A stretch of 64,000 nt of DNA, from NCBI RefSeq assembly GCF_014207955.1, contig NZ_JACHLK010000003.1, positions 1 to 64,000 of the forward strand, read 5' to 3'. A model generated the notes under the pieces. It ran no database searches and had not been told where the DNA came from. It saw only the letters and a program-made list of their open reading frames with translations. Both the position numbers and the translations under genes were made by a program. Source of the stretch: Acidovorax soli (lineage in GTDB: Bacteria; Pseudomonadota; Gammaproteobacteria; Burkholderiales; Burkholderiaceae_C). Position 1 is the first letter of the stretch. Each line of letters opens with the position of its first letter. Shown piece by piece: positions 47,939-55,976 of this stretch.

Positions 47939-48763
47939 TCATTCAGCCCACTGCACCCAGCCCATCCAGGCCGTGAGCAGCACCACGATGCCGAACACGA
48001 TGCGGTAGTAGGCAAATGGCACGAAGCTGTGCGTGCTGATGTAGCGCAGCAGCCAGCGCACGCACAGCCAGGCGCTGATGAAGGAGAACACCAGCCCGGT
48101 GGCGAACATCGGGATGTCGGCCACCGACAGCAGGGCACGCTCCTTGTACAGGCTGTACACGCCCGCACCGATCAGCGTGGGCATGGCCAGGAAGAAGGAG
48201 AAATCTGTGGCCGCCTTGCGCGACAGCCCGAGCAGCATGCCGCCGATGATGGTGGCGCCGCTGCGGCTGGTACCGGGCACCATGGCCAGGCACTGCACCA
48301 GGCCGACCTTGAGCGCGTCCAGCGGCGTCATGTCGTCCACCTCGTGGATGCGCGTGGCCGCGGCCGGGCGTTTTTCGGCCCAGAGGATGATGAAGCCGCC
48401 CACGATGAAGGTGCTGGCCACCACCACCGGGATGAACAGGTGCGCCTTGATCGCCTTGCCCAACAGCAGGCCCAGCACCACCGCCGGCAGAAAGCCGATG
48501 AGCACGTTGAGCACCAGGCGCTGCGCGCTGCGCTCGCGCGGCAGCGCCACCAGGGTGGCGCGGATCTTCTGCCAGTAAACCAGGATGACAGCAAAGATGG
48601 CGCCGGTCTGGATGGCGATGTCAAAGACCTTGGCCTTGGCATCGTCGAAACCGAGCAGGGACCCCGCAAGGATCAGGTGGCCGGTGGAAGAGATGGGGAG
48701 AAATTCGGTCAGGCCTTCGACCACGCCCATGAGGGCGGCCTTGGCCAGCAAAACGAGGTCCAC
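47939..48763 (-). CDS. uppP: Undecaprenyl-diphosphate phosphatase UppP (BacA)
   Basis: A 274-residue polytopic membrane enzyme that dephosphorylates undecaprenyl diphosphate for recycling of the peptidoglycan lipid carrier; overproduction gives bacitracin resistance in E. coli. The two active-site motifs are present: [15 protein letters not shown] (near residues 15-29) and [10 protein letters not shown] (near 167). The start is a GTG at 48763 with AAGGA seven bases upstream, giving the standard N-terminus [12 protein letters not shown]; a further GTG at 48784 is less likely. Confidence 0.95.
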   Translation of the reverse strand: MDLVLLAKAALMGVVEGLTEFLPISSTGHLILAGSLLGFDDAKAKVFDIAIQTGAIFAVILVYWQKIRATLVALPRERSAQRLVLNVLIGFLPAVVLGLLLGKAIKAHLFIPVVVASTFIVGGFIILWAEKRPAAATRIHEVDDMTPLDALKVGLVQCLAMVPGTSRSGATIIGGMLLGLSRKAATDFSFFLAMPTLIGAGVYSLYKERALLSVADIPMFATGLVFSFISAWLCVRWLLRYISTHSFVPFAYYRIVFGIVVLLTAWMGWVQWAE

Positions 48764-48843
48764 GCGTGCGTCCTTTTGGCCCACAGGGCCGGCAAAAGCT
48801 GCCGATTATCCCCGCCGCTCACCCCTGAGCAGCACCAAAACAC

Positions 48844-48895
48844 CTGCACTTTGCTCCGGCGCACTGCATTTCGCGCCCCCGCCCCTGCATTCCGT
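48844..48895 (+). promoter_or_regulatory. Three phased direct repeats, candidate LytTR operator
   Basis: CTGCACTTTGC (48844-48854), CTGCATTTCGC (48864-48874) and CTGCATTCCGT (48885-48895) repeat with periods of 20 and 21 bases, that is, on the same face of the helix. They lie 77-128 bases before the DUF2306 start. LytTR-domain regulators bind direct repeats spaced by about two helical turns, and a LytTR regulator is encoded at the far end of this gene cluster. Confidence 0.55.
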
Positions 48896-48971
48896 CGCAG
48901 GCCGATGGCAGGCCCGGCAGGCGATCGGCACAGTACGCCCATCGACGAACACCGCCCCACCGGAGCCCACC

Positions 48972-49382
48972 ATGCAGATCACCCCCGCCATCGCCATCCA
49001 CCTGGCCGCCGCGCTGGCCGCCGTTGCCATCGGCCCGCTGGCGCTGTGGGCCCGGCGCGCCCGCGACCAGCGCCCGCGCCTGCACCGCGCCGCTGGCTAC
49101 GCCTGGGTCACGCTGATGGTGATGGTGGCCCTCTCGGCCATCTTCATCAGCGGCGACAAGGGCCCGCGCCTGGCCGGCTTTGGCGTGATCCACCTGCTGG
49201 TCCCCATCACGCTGGGCCTGATCGCCCTGTCGTTCTACTTCCTTTCACGTGGCAACGTGAAAGCGCACCGCCTGCTCATGCAGGGCACCTACGTCGGTTC
49301 CTGCCTCGTGGCCGGTGCCTTCACCCTGCTGCCCGACCGCCTGCTCGGCCAATGGCTGTGGAGCCAGCTGGGCATCGCCTGA
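48972..49382 (+). CDS. DUF2306-like membrane protein
   Basis: A 136-residue protein with four hydrophobic segments (near residues 5-25, 42-60, 68-90 and 105-120). PRLHRAAGYAWVTLMVMVAL and GNVKAHRLLMQGTYVG, each with a conserved H, resemble the DUF2306/cytochrome-b-like small membrane family; the paired histidines could hold a haem, which is inference. It is the first gene of a plus-strand cluster and starts behind a GGAG ribosome site and the phased repeats. Confidence 0.78.
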   Translation: MQITPAIAIHLAAALAAVAIGPLALWARRARDQRPRLHRAAGYAWVTLMVMVALSAIFISGDKGPRLAGFGVIHLLVPITLGLIALSFYFLSRGNVKAHRLLMQGTYVGSCLVAGAFTLLPDRLLGQWLWSQLGIA

Positions 49383-49440
49383 ACCCCTCGTCCCGCCACC
49401 TTCGTCCCCCCATTCTTCGTCCCTCTACCGGAGCAACGCC

Positions 49441-50016
49441 ATGATCATCGACCTTCTGATCCACCACCCCGAAGCCCTGCCCACCGTCCTGCAAAAGACC
49501 CCCACCTGGGTCTGGGGCCTGCTCGCCGCACTCGTCGCCCTGGGCGCCAGCCAGCTCGTGGCCCGCACCGCCAGCCTGACCCGCGTGGCCGTGATGCCCG
49601 TGGCCATGACCCTGTTCTCGGTCTATGGGCTGGTATCGGCCTTCGGCGGCTCCGGCCAGGTGCTGGGCACCCTGGCCGCCTGGCTCGCCGCGGCCGCCGC
49701 TGTCGCCACCCTCACCCTGGTGCTGCGGCCCGCCGTGCCGGCCGGCACCCGCTACCTGGCCGATGCGCGCAGCTTCCACCTGCCCGGCAGCCCCCTGCCC
49801 CTGCTGCTGATCCTGGGCATCTTCCTGACCAAGTACCTGGTCGGCATCGAGCTGGCCATGCAGCCCGCCCTGGCCCACGACGCCACCTTCGACCTGCAGA
49901 TCGCCGCGCTCTACGGTGTGTTCAACGGCCTGTTCATCGCCCGCTCGGTCCGCCTGTGGCGCATGGCCCTGGCGCCCCAGGCTGCCCGCAGCGCACCCTG
50001 CCACGCCACCGCCTGA
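49441..50016 (+). CDS. Small polytopic membrane protein (DUF6622-like)
   Basis: A 191-residue protein with about five hydrophobic segments and few charges. From memory it resembles proteins labelled DUF6622; no function is known. The GIFLTKYLVGIELAMQPALA stretch and the start MIIDLLIHHPEALPTVLQKT are the recognisable parts. ATG 49441 has GGAGCAACGCC just upstream. It lies 58 bases after the DUF2306 gene and 38 before the first 2TM gene. Confidence 0.72.
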   Translation: MIIDLLIHHPEALPTVLQKTPTWVWGLLAALVALGASQLVARTASLTRVAVMPVAMTLFSVYGLVSAFGGSGQVLGTLAAWLAAAAAVATLTLVLRPAVPAGTRYLADARSFHLPGSPLPLLLILGIFLTKYLVGIELAMQPALAHDATFDLQIAALYGVFNGLFIARSVRLWRMALAPQAARSAPCHATA

Positions 50017-50054
50017 ATCCCTTCCCCTCCCCCCATTCCCCAAGGAGAACCACC

Positions 50055-50351
50055 ATGTCCCGCCGCTACCCCCTGTCCAACGACCCCATCGAAAACCTGG
50101 CCCGCCGCCGCGCAGGCGCCAAGCTGGGCTGGCTCATCCATGCCACCGTCTATGTGCTGGTCAACCTGCTGCTGGTCTCGCTGTCGCTGTCCAGCGGCCG
50201 CCACTGGGCCGTGTTCCCCGCCGCGGGCTGGGGCATCGGCCTGCTGGTGCACGGCATGGTGGTGTACTTCATCGCAGGCGGCTCGAACTGGCATGAACGC
50301 ATGGTCCAATCCGAGCGCGACCGCATTGCCCAGAACAACAACCGCGCCTGA
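50055..50351 (+). CDS. 2TM-domain protein, copy A
   Basis: A 98-residue protein with the 2TM domain: NLARRRAGAKLGWLIHATVY, a first helix, a short loop, a second helix (GWGIGLLVHGMVVYFI) and a charged helical tail (ERMVQSERDRIAQNNN). This family often sits beside LytTR/LytS regulators, as here. AAGGAG nine bases before ATG 50055. Its paralogue lies 1.3 kb downstream, on the other side of the hydrolase. Confidence 0.85.
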   Translation: MSRRYPLSNDPIENLARRRAGAKLGWLIHATVYVLVNLLLVSLSLSSGRHWAVFPAAGWGIGLLVHGMVVYFIAGGSNWHERMVQSERDRIAQNNNRA

Positions 50352-50377
50352 ACACGGCACGGCAAAAGGAGACCGCC

Positions 50378-51445
50378 ATGCACCATCCCATCCATCTGGC
50401 ACTGGCAGGCCTGCTGGCCTTGTCCGCCAGCCTGGCCCAGGCCGGGGTCGGCCTCCGGGAGATCGCCGGTCTGCAGGGCGATGGCCCGGTGACGGTCTAC
50501 TACCCCAGCAGCGCCGCCGACCAGCCCCTGCAGCGCGGCCCCTTCCAGCTGCAACTGGCCTGGCAAGGAGCGCCGGTGGCGGGCAACGGCCGGCTCGTGG
50601 TGGTCTCGCACGGCTCGGGCAGCAACCCCTGGGTCTACTCGGACCTGGCGCGCGCCCTGGTGGCGGCCGGCTTCGTGGTGGCCATGCCCGAGCATGCGGG
50701 CGACAACGCCAAGGACCCGTCCAAACCTGGGCCCGACAGCTGGAAGAAACGCCCCGCCGAAGTCTCGCGCGCCATCGATGCCGTGGCCCAGGATGCCGCG
50801 CTGGCGCCCCTGCTCTCGCTCGACCGGGTGGGCATGTACGGCATGTCCGCCGGCGGCCACACGGCCCTGAGCCTGGCCGGCGGGCGCTGGTCGCCCGCCC
50901 TGTACAAGCAGCATTGCGAGGCGAACATCGCAGACGATTTCTCCACCTGCGTCGGCCTGCTCACCGAACTCAAGGGCAATTTCCTCGATGGCATCAAGAA
51001 AAGCGTCGCCGTGGGCGTGATCCGCCAGCGCTACGACGACGCCACCTGGTACACGCACGACGAGCCGCGCATCGCCGCCGTCGTCTCGGGCGTGCCCGCG
51101 GCAGCCGACTTCGACATGGCCTCGCTGGCAAAGCCGCGCGTGCCGCTGGCCCTGATCACCTCGGGCAAGGACCTGTGGCTGGTGCCGCGCTTCCACAGCG
51201 ACCGCGTGCTCGCGTCGTGTGCCGAGCGCTGCACCGTGCTCGCCGCCCTGCCCGATGCCGGCCATGGCGCCCTGCTCTCGCCCCAGCCGCCGCTGGCCCA
51301 GATGTCCGACCTGGCCGTGCGCCTGCTGGGCGACCCGCCCGGCTTCGACCGCGGCCAGATGCGCGCGGTGGACACGAAGATCGTGCGCTACTTCGAGCAG
51401 CACCTGCCGGTGGCCGCCGCCCCCGCGCCAGCCAAGGCGCCGTGA
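50378..51445 (+). CDS. Secreted dienelactone-hydrolase-like alpha/beta hydrolase
   Basis: A 355-residue exported hydrolase of the predicted dienelactone hydrolase type (related to PAF acetylhydrolase-like proteins). Signal peptide MHHPIHLALAGLLALSASLA ends near AQA. The nucleophile is Ser in GMYGMSAGGHTAL near residue 155, with Asp and His expected in TSGKDLW (near 267) and DAGHGALLS (near 294). The oxyanion strand is VVVSHGSGSNPW. The enzyme would work in the periplasm. It sits between the two 2TM genes with 26- and 20-base gaps, so it is part of the same transcript. Confidence 0.87.
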   Translation: MHHPIHLALAGLLALSASLAQAGVGLREIAGLQGDGPVTVYYPSSAADQPLQRGPFQLQLAWQGAPVAGNGRLVVVSHGSGSNPWVYSDLARALVAAGFVVAMPEHAGDNAKDPSKPGPDSWKKRPAEVSRAIDAVAQDAALAPLLSLDRVGMYGMSAGGHTALSLAGGRWSPALYKQHCEANIADDFSTCVGLLTELKGNFLDGIKKSVAVGVIRQRYDDATWYTHDEPRIAAVVSGVPAAADFDMASLAKPRVPLALITSGKDLWLVPRFHSDRVLASCAERCTVLAALPDAGHGALLSPQPPLAQMSDLAVRLLGDPPGFDRGQMRAVDTKIVRYFEQHLPVAAAPAPAKAP

Positions 51446-51465
51446 GCCCAGCGCAGGACACATCC

Positions 51466-51621
51466 ATGCTGTCGATCCTCACTCTGCTCGCCCTGCTCGG
51501 CCTGTTGCCGCAGGACCACCCGCTGCGCCGCACGGCGTGCCGCGCGGCATCGGCCATCGTGCTGGCATGCACGCTGCGGCTGCCCGGCGCGGGCTGGCAA
51601 AGTCGCCACGCAGCAGCCTAG
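51466..51621 (+). CDS. Possible small membrane protein, 51 residues
   Basis: A short frame in the operon gap: ATG 51466 with AGGA eight bases upstream, a hydrophobic start MLSILTLLALLGLLPQDHPL and a second hydrophobic stretch (ASAIVLACTLRLPG). It fits tightly between the hydrolase (20-base gap) and the second 2TM gene (12-base gap). No family is recognised; it may be a chance frame. Confidence 0.4.
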   Translation: MLSILTLLALLGLLPQDHPLRRTACRAASAIVLACTLRLPGAGWQSRHAAA

Positions 51622-51633
51622 AATCCACTCTCC

Positions 51634-51936
51634 ATGACCGCCCCCCTGACCCCTGAAGCCATCGAACAACTCGCCCGCAAGCGCGCCGGCGCCAAGCTCG
51701 GCTGGTACCTGCATGCCGTCCTGTTCGTGGTGGTCAATATCGTGGTGTTTTCCATGTCGCGCTACGGCTTTGGCAACCGCCCCTGGTCGGTCTACCCGCT
51801 GCTGGGCTGGGGTCTGGGGCTGGCCTTGCACGGCGTCTCGGTCTTCGTGCTGGGCACGGGCAGCGGCCTGCGCGAGCGCATGGTGCAGAAAGAGCGCGAG
51901 CGCCTGCTGCGCCAGCGCGACAACGAGCAGCGCTGA
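51634..51936 (+). CDS. 2TM-domain protein, copy B
   Basis: A 100-residue paralogue of the protein at 50055: EQLARKRAGAKLGWYLHAVL, two hydrophobic helices and the tail RERMVQKERERLLRQRDNEQ. The conserved ARxRAGAKLGW start is nearly identical in both. It lies 21 bases before the LytS-like kinase and is probably its small membrane partner; that is inference from position. Confidence 0.85.
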   Translation: MTAPLTPEAIEQLARKRAGAKLGWYLHAVLFVVVNIVVFSMSRYGFGNRPWSVYPLLGWGLGLALHGVSVFVLGTGSGLRERMVQKERERLLRQRDNEQR

Positions 51937-51957
51937 CCTCACAGGCAGCAAGGCGCC

Positions 51958-53022
51958 ATGAAGATCGACTGGCTCGACAAGCTCCAGCGCCTGCTGCAGA
52001 CCCTGGCCTTCTGCCTGGCGATCTCGGGCATCCAGTACGCCTTCCGCCCCGAGAAGCCCTACTACATTCCCGCCACCTACTCGCTGGCCATCGGCACGCT
52101 GACCTGGGCGCTGATCGACTTCGGCCGCCACCTGTTTCCCTCCAGCCATGAATACGGCTGGCCCAAGGGTGTGGCCGGCGTGGCGCTGCCCCTGGTCGGC
52201 ATCGTGCTGGGCTACCTGGGCGGCACCCTGCTGGCGGACTGGTGGTGCGGTGTCTCGTCGTGGGATACCGAAGGGCGCGCCCAGTTGCGCATCTCCATCG
52301 GCATCACCGTGGTGGCAGGCACCATCATCAGCTACTACTTCTACGTGAACGGCAAGAGCGCCTGGCTGCAGGCGCGCATGGCCGAAGTGCACAGCCAGGC
52401 CACCGAGGCCCAGCTCAAGCTGCTGGAAACGCAGCTGGAGCCGCACATGCTGTTCAACACCCTGGCCAACCTGCGCGTGCTGATCGGTACCGACCCGGTG
52501 CGTGCGCAGGAGATGCTGGACCGCATGATCGCCTACCTGCGCGCCACGCTGAACGCCTCGCGCAGCACCCAGCATCCGCTGGCCGACGAGTTCCAGCGCC
52601 TGACCGACTACCTGGAACTCATGGCCGTGCGCATGGGCCCGCGCATGGCCTACACGCTGGACCTGCCCGAGGCCCTGCGCGAGCTGCCCGTGCCCCCGCT
52701 GCTGCTGCAGCCGCTGGTGGAAAACGCCATCCGCCATGGGCTCGAACCCGAGGTGGAAGGCGGCCACATCACGGTGCAGGCGCGCACCCAGGCCGGCCCG
52801 GCGGGCCGCACGCTGCTGGTGCTGGAGGTGAGCGATACCGGCGCCGGGCTGGATGCGGCCCCACAGCCCGCTCCCGCCAGCCCGGGCTCCAGCTTCGGCC
52901 TGGCCCAGGTGCGCGAGCGCCTGGCCACGCTGCATGGCGAGGCCGGCCATTTCGTGCTGGCGGCCAACACCCCCAAGGGCACGCGCGCCACCATCACCTA
53001 CCCCTTGAGCACCTCCGCATGA
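51958..53022 (+). CDS. LytS/AlgZ-type sensor histidine kinase
   Basis: A 354-residue kinase of the His_kinase (LytS/FimS/AlgZ) class. Four hydrophobic segments (about 12-30, 38-55, 72-95 and 112-130) form the sensor. The phospho-acceptor is His163 in QLEPHMLFNTLANL. The ATPase part has LLLQPLVENAIRHGLEP (N box), DTGAGLD and the glycine-rich end GLAQVRERLATLHG. It is followed, with a four-base ATGA overlap, by the LytTR regulator. The signal is unknown. Confidence 0.92.
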   Translation: MKIDWLDKLQRLLQTLAFCLAISGIQYAFRPEKPYYIPATYSLAIGTLTWALIDFGRHLFPSSHEYGWPKGVAGVALPLVGIVLGYLGGTLLADWWCGVSSWDTEGRAQLRISIGITVVAGTIISYYFYVNGKSAWLQARMAEVHSQATEAQLKLLETQLEPHMLFNTLANLRVLIGTDPVRAQEMLDRMIAYLRATLNASRSTQHPLADEFQRLTDYLELMAVRMGPRMAYTLDLPEALRELPVPPLLLQPLVENAIRHGLEPEVEGGHITVQARTQAGPAGRTLLVLEVSDTGAGLDAAPQPAPASPGSSFGLAQVRERLATLHGEAGHFVLAANTPKGTRATITYPLSTSA

Positions 53023-53852
53023 ACACCGCCACCGCCGCCCCGCGCGCCCTGATCGCAGAAGACGAACCCCTGCTCGCCGCGGCCCTGCAGCAGGAGCTGA
53101 CCCGCGCCTGGCCCGGGCTGCAGATCGCTGCCACCGTGGGCGATGGCCGCTCGGCCGTGCGCCAGGCACTGGCGCTGCAGCCCGAGGTGCTGTTCTTCGA
53201 CATCCGCATGCCGGGCCAGACCGGGCTGGACGCCGCCGTGGAGCTGGCCGATGCCTGGCCCGCGGACAAGCCCTTTCCGGCCCTGGTCTTCGTGACCGCC
53301 TACGACCAGTACGCCGTGCAGGCCTTCGAGGCCCAGGCCGTGGACTACCTGCTCAAGCCCGTGCAGGCTGCGCGCCTGCAGAAGACCGTGCAGAAGCTGC
53401 AGCAGGCCCTGGCAGCCAAGGCCCCCGCCGCCGATGCGCTGGAGGCCACCATGGCCCAGTTGCGCCATCTGCTGGCCGCCCCCGGCGTGGCGACGGCCGC
53501 GCCTGCCAGCCCCCCTGCCCCGGCCGGCCCCCTCACCATGATCCAGGCCAGCAGCGGCAACCAGATCCACATGGTGCCGGTGGCCGAGGTGCTGTACTTC
53601 GAGGCGGCCGACAAGTACGTGCGCGTGCTCACGGCCGCACGCGAGTTCCTGATCCGCACGCCGCTCAAGGAACTCACCGAACAGCTCGATGCCAGCGTGT
53701 TCTGGCAGATCCACCGCAGCACCCTGGTGCGCGCCAGCGCCATCACCACCGTGACGCGCGACGAGGCTGGCAAGCTGCACCTGGCGCTGGCAGGCCGGCC
53801 CGAGAAACTGGCCGTGAGCCGGCTCTACGCCCACCTGTTCAAGGCCATGTAG
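53019..53852 (+). CDS. LytTR-family response regulator
   Basis: A 277-residue regulator. The receiver domain (about 10-125) has D15/E16 in AEDEP, the phospho-acceptor D61 (LFFDIRMPG) and the lysine in LKPV. An Ala/Pro linker (about 130-175) leads to a LytTR DNA-binding domain (176-277; VLYFEAADKYVRVLT, FWQIHRSTLVRASAI). LytTR proteins bind direct repeats with about 21-base period. The overlap with the kinase shows they are a pair. Autoregulation of the whole cluster through the repeats at 48844-48895 is inferred. Confidence 0.94.
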   Translation: MNTATAAPRALIAEDEPLLAAALQQELTRAWPGLQIAATVGDGRSAVRQALALQPEVLFFDIRMPGQTGLDAAVELADAWPADKPFPALVFVTAYDQYAVQAFEAQAVDYLLKPVQAARLQKTVQKLQQALAAKAPAADALEATMAQLRHLLAAPGVATAAPASPPAPAGPLTMIQASSGNQIHMVPVAEVLYFEAADKYVRVLTAAREFLIRTPLKELTEQLDASVFWQIHRSTLVRASAITTVTRDEAGKLHLALAGRPEKLAVSRLYAHLFKAM

Positions 53853-53879
53853 GCCGGCTTTACCCCCTTCTGTTAAAAT

Positions 53880-53975
53880 GGGGGCTGGGTGTTCGTGCTG
53901 CAATACGCTGCGAGATAGCGCGACAGGTACAGCGTCGGTCGGGCCGCCACGCGGTCTGTCTGCGACTGGAATTTC
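53880..53975 (+). ncRNA. Structured leader, candidate cation riboswitch
   Basis: The 128 bases before the antiporter gene are not coding and fold: ACGCTG / CAGCGT pair around GAGATAGCGCGACAGG, then GTCG pairs with CGAC around a CCGC-CAC-GCGG hairpin. The leader starts soon after a TAAAAT -10-like hexamer (53874-53879), so the fold would be transcribed. The neighbour is a cation antiporter, and structured RNAs of the nhaA-I type are known before such genes in proteobacteria. Class membership is a guess. Confidence 0.4.
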
Positions 53976-53980
53976 TGCCC

Positions 53981-55240
53981 ATGCAAGCCCACACCATCCA
54001 CTGGATTGCCGCCGCCCTCTTCGGCATCGCCCTGCTCCACACCTTTGCCGCCGGTCTGTTCGAGCACCTGGCGCACCGCTACCCGCGCCATTCCGGCCTG
54101 TTCCATCTGCTCGGCGAGGTCGAGGTCGTCTTCGGCTTCTGGGCCATCGTGCTCGTGGTCACCATGGCCTTTGTCTCGGGCGGCAGCCAGGCGCTGGACT
54201 ACGCCGAGTCGCGCAACTACACCGAGCCCCTGTTCGTCTTCGTGGTCATGGTGATCGCCGCCTCCAGCCCGGTGCTGCGCAGCGTGGTGGCCGTGGTCGA
54301 CACCCTGGCGCGGCACTTGCCCGTGGCCACGCCGCTGGCCACCGCCTGGCTGGGCCTGGCGGCCGTGCCGCTGCTCGGCTCGCTGATCACCGAGCCGGCG
54401 GCCATGACCATTGCCGCGCTGATGCTGGCGCCGCAGATCTTTCGCCGCGCCGTACCCGAGCGCGTGAAGTATTTCGCCCTGGGCACGCTGTTCGTCAACG
54501 TGTCCATCGGCGGCACGCTCACCTCCTACGCCGCGCCGCCGGTGCTCATGGTGGCCAGCACCTGGCAGTGGGACAGCGCCTTCATGCTCGCCCACTTCGG
54601 CTGGAAGGCCGCGCTGGCCGTGCTGCTCAACGCCACGCTCTGCACCTTCGTGCTGCGCAGCCACCTGCAGCCAGCACAGGGCGCGGACAAGCCCGCCGCG
54701 GCACCCGCCGTGCCCCTGGCCGTGGTGGCCGTGCACCTGGGCCTGCTGGCCGCCGTGGTGGTGTTCGCGCACCACCCGGTGGTGTTCCTGGCGCTGTTCC
54801 TGATGTTCCTGGGCTACACCCAGGCCTATGCAGAGCACCAGTCGCCGCTGATCCTCAAGGAAGCGCTGCTCGTGGGCTTCTTCCTCGCGGGCCTGGTGGT
54901 GCTGGGCGGCATGCAGCAGTGGTGGCTGCAGCCCATCGTCGAGGGCCTGCAGCCCCTGGCCCTGTTCGCGGGTGCCCTGGGTCTCACGGCCATCACCGAC
55001 AACGCGGCGCTGACCTACCTGGGCTCGCTGATCGAAGGCATCTCCGACCCGGCCAAGTACATGCTGGTGGCCGGTGCCGTGGCCGGCGGCGGCCTCACGG
55101 TGATCGCCAACGCGCCCAACCCGGCCGGCGTGGCCCTGCTCAAGGGCGGCTTCACCGACGGCAGCGTGGGCGCGGGCGGCCTGCTGCTGGGGGCGCTGCT
55201 GCCCACCGCCGTGGCAGCCGCCGCCTTCCTCATTCTGTGA
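53981..55240 (+). CDS. Putative Na+/H+ antiporter
   Basis: A 419-residue inner-membrane protein with about eleven hydrophobic segments. Notable stretches are LLGSLITEPAAMTIAALML, VSIGGTLTSYAAPPVLM and DNAALTYLGSLIEG, polar residues inside membrane segments as in ion transporters of the putative Na+/H+ antiporter (PF07399-like) family. Gly-Gly-Thr and Asp-Asn motifs are candidates for cation coordination. It is preceded by the structured leader and is convergent with the GST gene with no gap. It follows the LytTR gene by 128 bases but seems a separate unit. Confidence 0.85.
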   Translation: MQAHTIHWIAAALFGIALLHTFAAGLFEHLAHRYPRHSGLFHLLGEVEVVFGFWAIVLVVTMAFVSGGSQALDYAESRNYTEPLFVFVVMVIAASSPVLRSVVAVVDTLARHLPVATPLATAWLGLAAVPLLGSLITEPAAMTIAALMLAPQIFRRAVPERVKYFALGTLFVNVSIGGTLTSYAAPPVLMVASTWQWDSAFMLAHFGWKAALAVLLNATLCTFVLRSHLQPAQGADKPAAAPAVPLAVVAVHLGLLAAVVVFAHHPVVFLALFLMFLGYTQAYAEHQSPLILKEALLVGFFLAGLVVLGGMQQWWLQPIVEGLQPLALFAGALGLTAITDNAALTYLGSLIEGISDPAKYMLVAGAVAGGGLTVIANAPNPAGVALLKGGFTDGSVGAGGLLLGALLPTAVAAAAFLIL

Positions 55241-55852
55241 TCAATCCGCCTTGAGCTGCATGGACGGGCGCGCCTGCACCCGGGCCAGCCAGGCCTGCAC
55301 ATGCGGGTGGGCGGCCACGGGCGCACCGATGTAGGCGCTGTAGCCGATGACCGCGCCCACGATCAGGTCCACCAGCGAGAAGTCGGCACCCATCATCCAG
55401 GGCTGCGCGGCAAGGCGTGCATCGAGCAGGGCCAGCAACTGGTCCAGGCCGCTGCGCGCCGCATCCGCCCAGACTTCGCTGCGCAGCGCTGCGTCGCCCT
55501 GCGTGGACAGTTGCAGACGCACCAGCACCGCGCCGTAGGTCACATAGGCCCAGGTCGCCCAGGACATGGCCTGCAGGCGCTCGGGCGTGTCCTCCTGGGG
55601 CCACAGGCCGCGTTCCACACCGTACTTGCCGGCCAGCCAGAAGTGGATGGCCAGGGTCTCGAACATGGGGTTGCCGTCCACCACCACGGTAGGCACCTTG
55701 CCATTGGGATTGAGGGCCAGAAACTCGGGGCGGCGCTGGTCGCCGGCCTGCAGGTCCAGCGTGACGCGTTCGTGCGGCAGGCCGAGTTCGACCAGGGCGT
55801 TGGCAATGGGGGTGGCGCTGGACATGGGGTGCCAGTAGAGGACGATGGACAT
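55241..55852 (-). CDS. Glutathione S-transferase
   Basis: A 203-residue GST. The thioredoxin-like N-terminal domain has SIVLYWHPMSSAT (the glutathione-activating Ser region), the cis-Pro in NGKVPTVV and the binding pair ETLAI (residues 65-69). The helical C-terminal domain has the FSLVDLIVGAVIGY N-capping box. ATG 55852 with AAGGAG six bases upstream. It is divergent from the WYL regulator, which probably controls it. Confidence 0.92.
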   Translation of the reverse strand: MSIVLYWHPMSSATPIANALVELGLPHERVTLDLQAGDQRRPEFLALNPNGKVPTVVVDGNPMFETLAIHFWLAGKYGVERGLWPQEDTPERLQAMSWATWAYVTYGAVLVRLQLSTQGDAALRSEVWADAARSGLDQLLALLDARLAAQPWMMGADFSLVDLIVGAVIGYSAYIGAPVAAHPHVQAWLARVQARPSMQLKAD

Positions 55853-55976
55853 GGAAGACTCCTTGGAGAGGTTGTTGAGGGGTTCGATCCGTTGCGGCAC
55901 TGCGCCGTGAACGTGGGTCCAATGTAGGATGCATTGCGGACAGATTCCGCCCTCGATTCGACGTACATTCATTTCC

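Noticed and set aside
53880..53975. yybP-ykoY-type manganese riboswitch
   Set aside because: The antiporter context raised it, but the expected paired loops with their conserved sequences are not seen.
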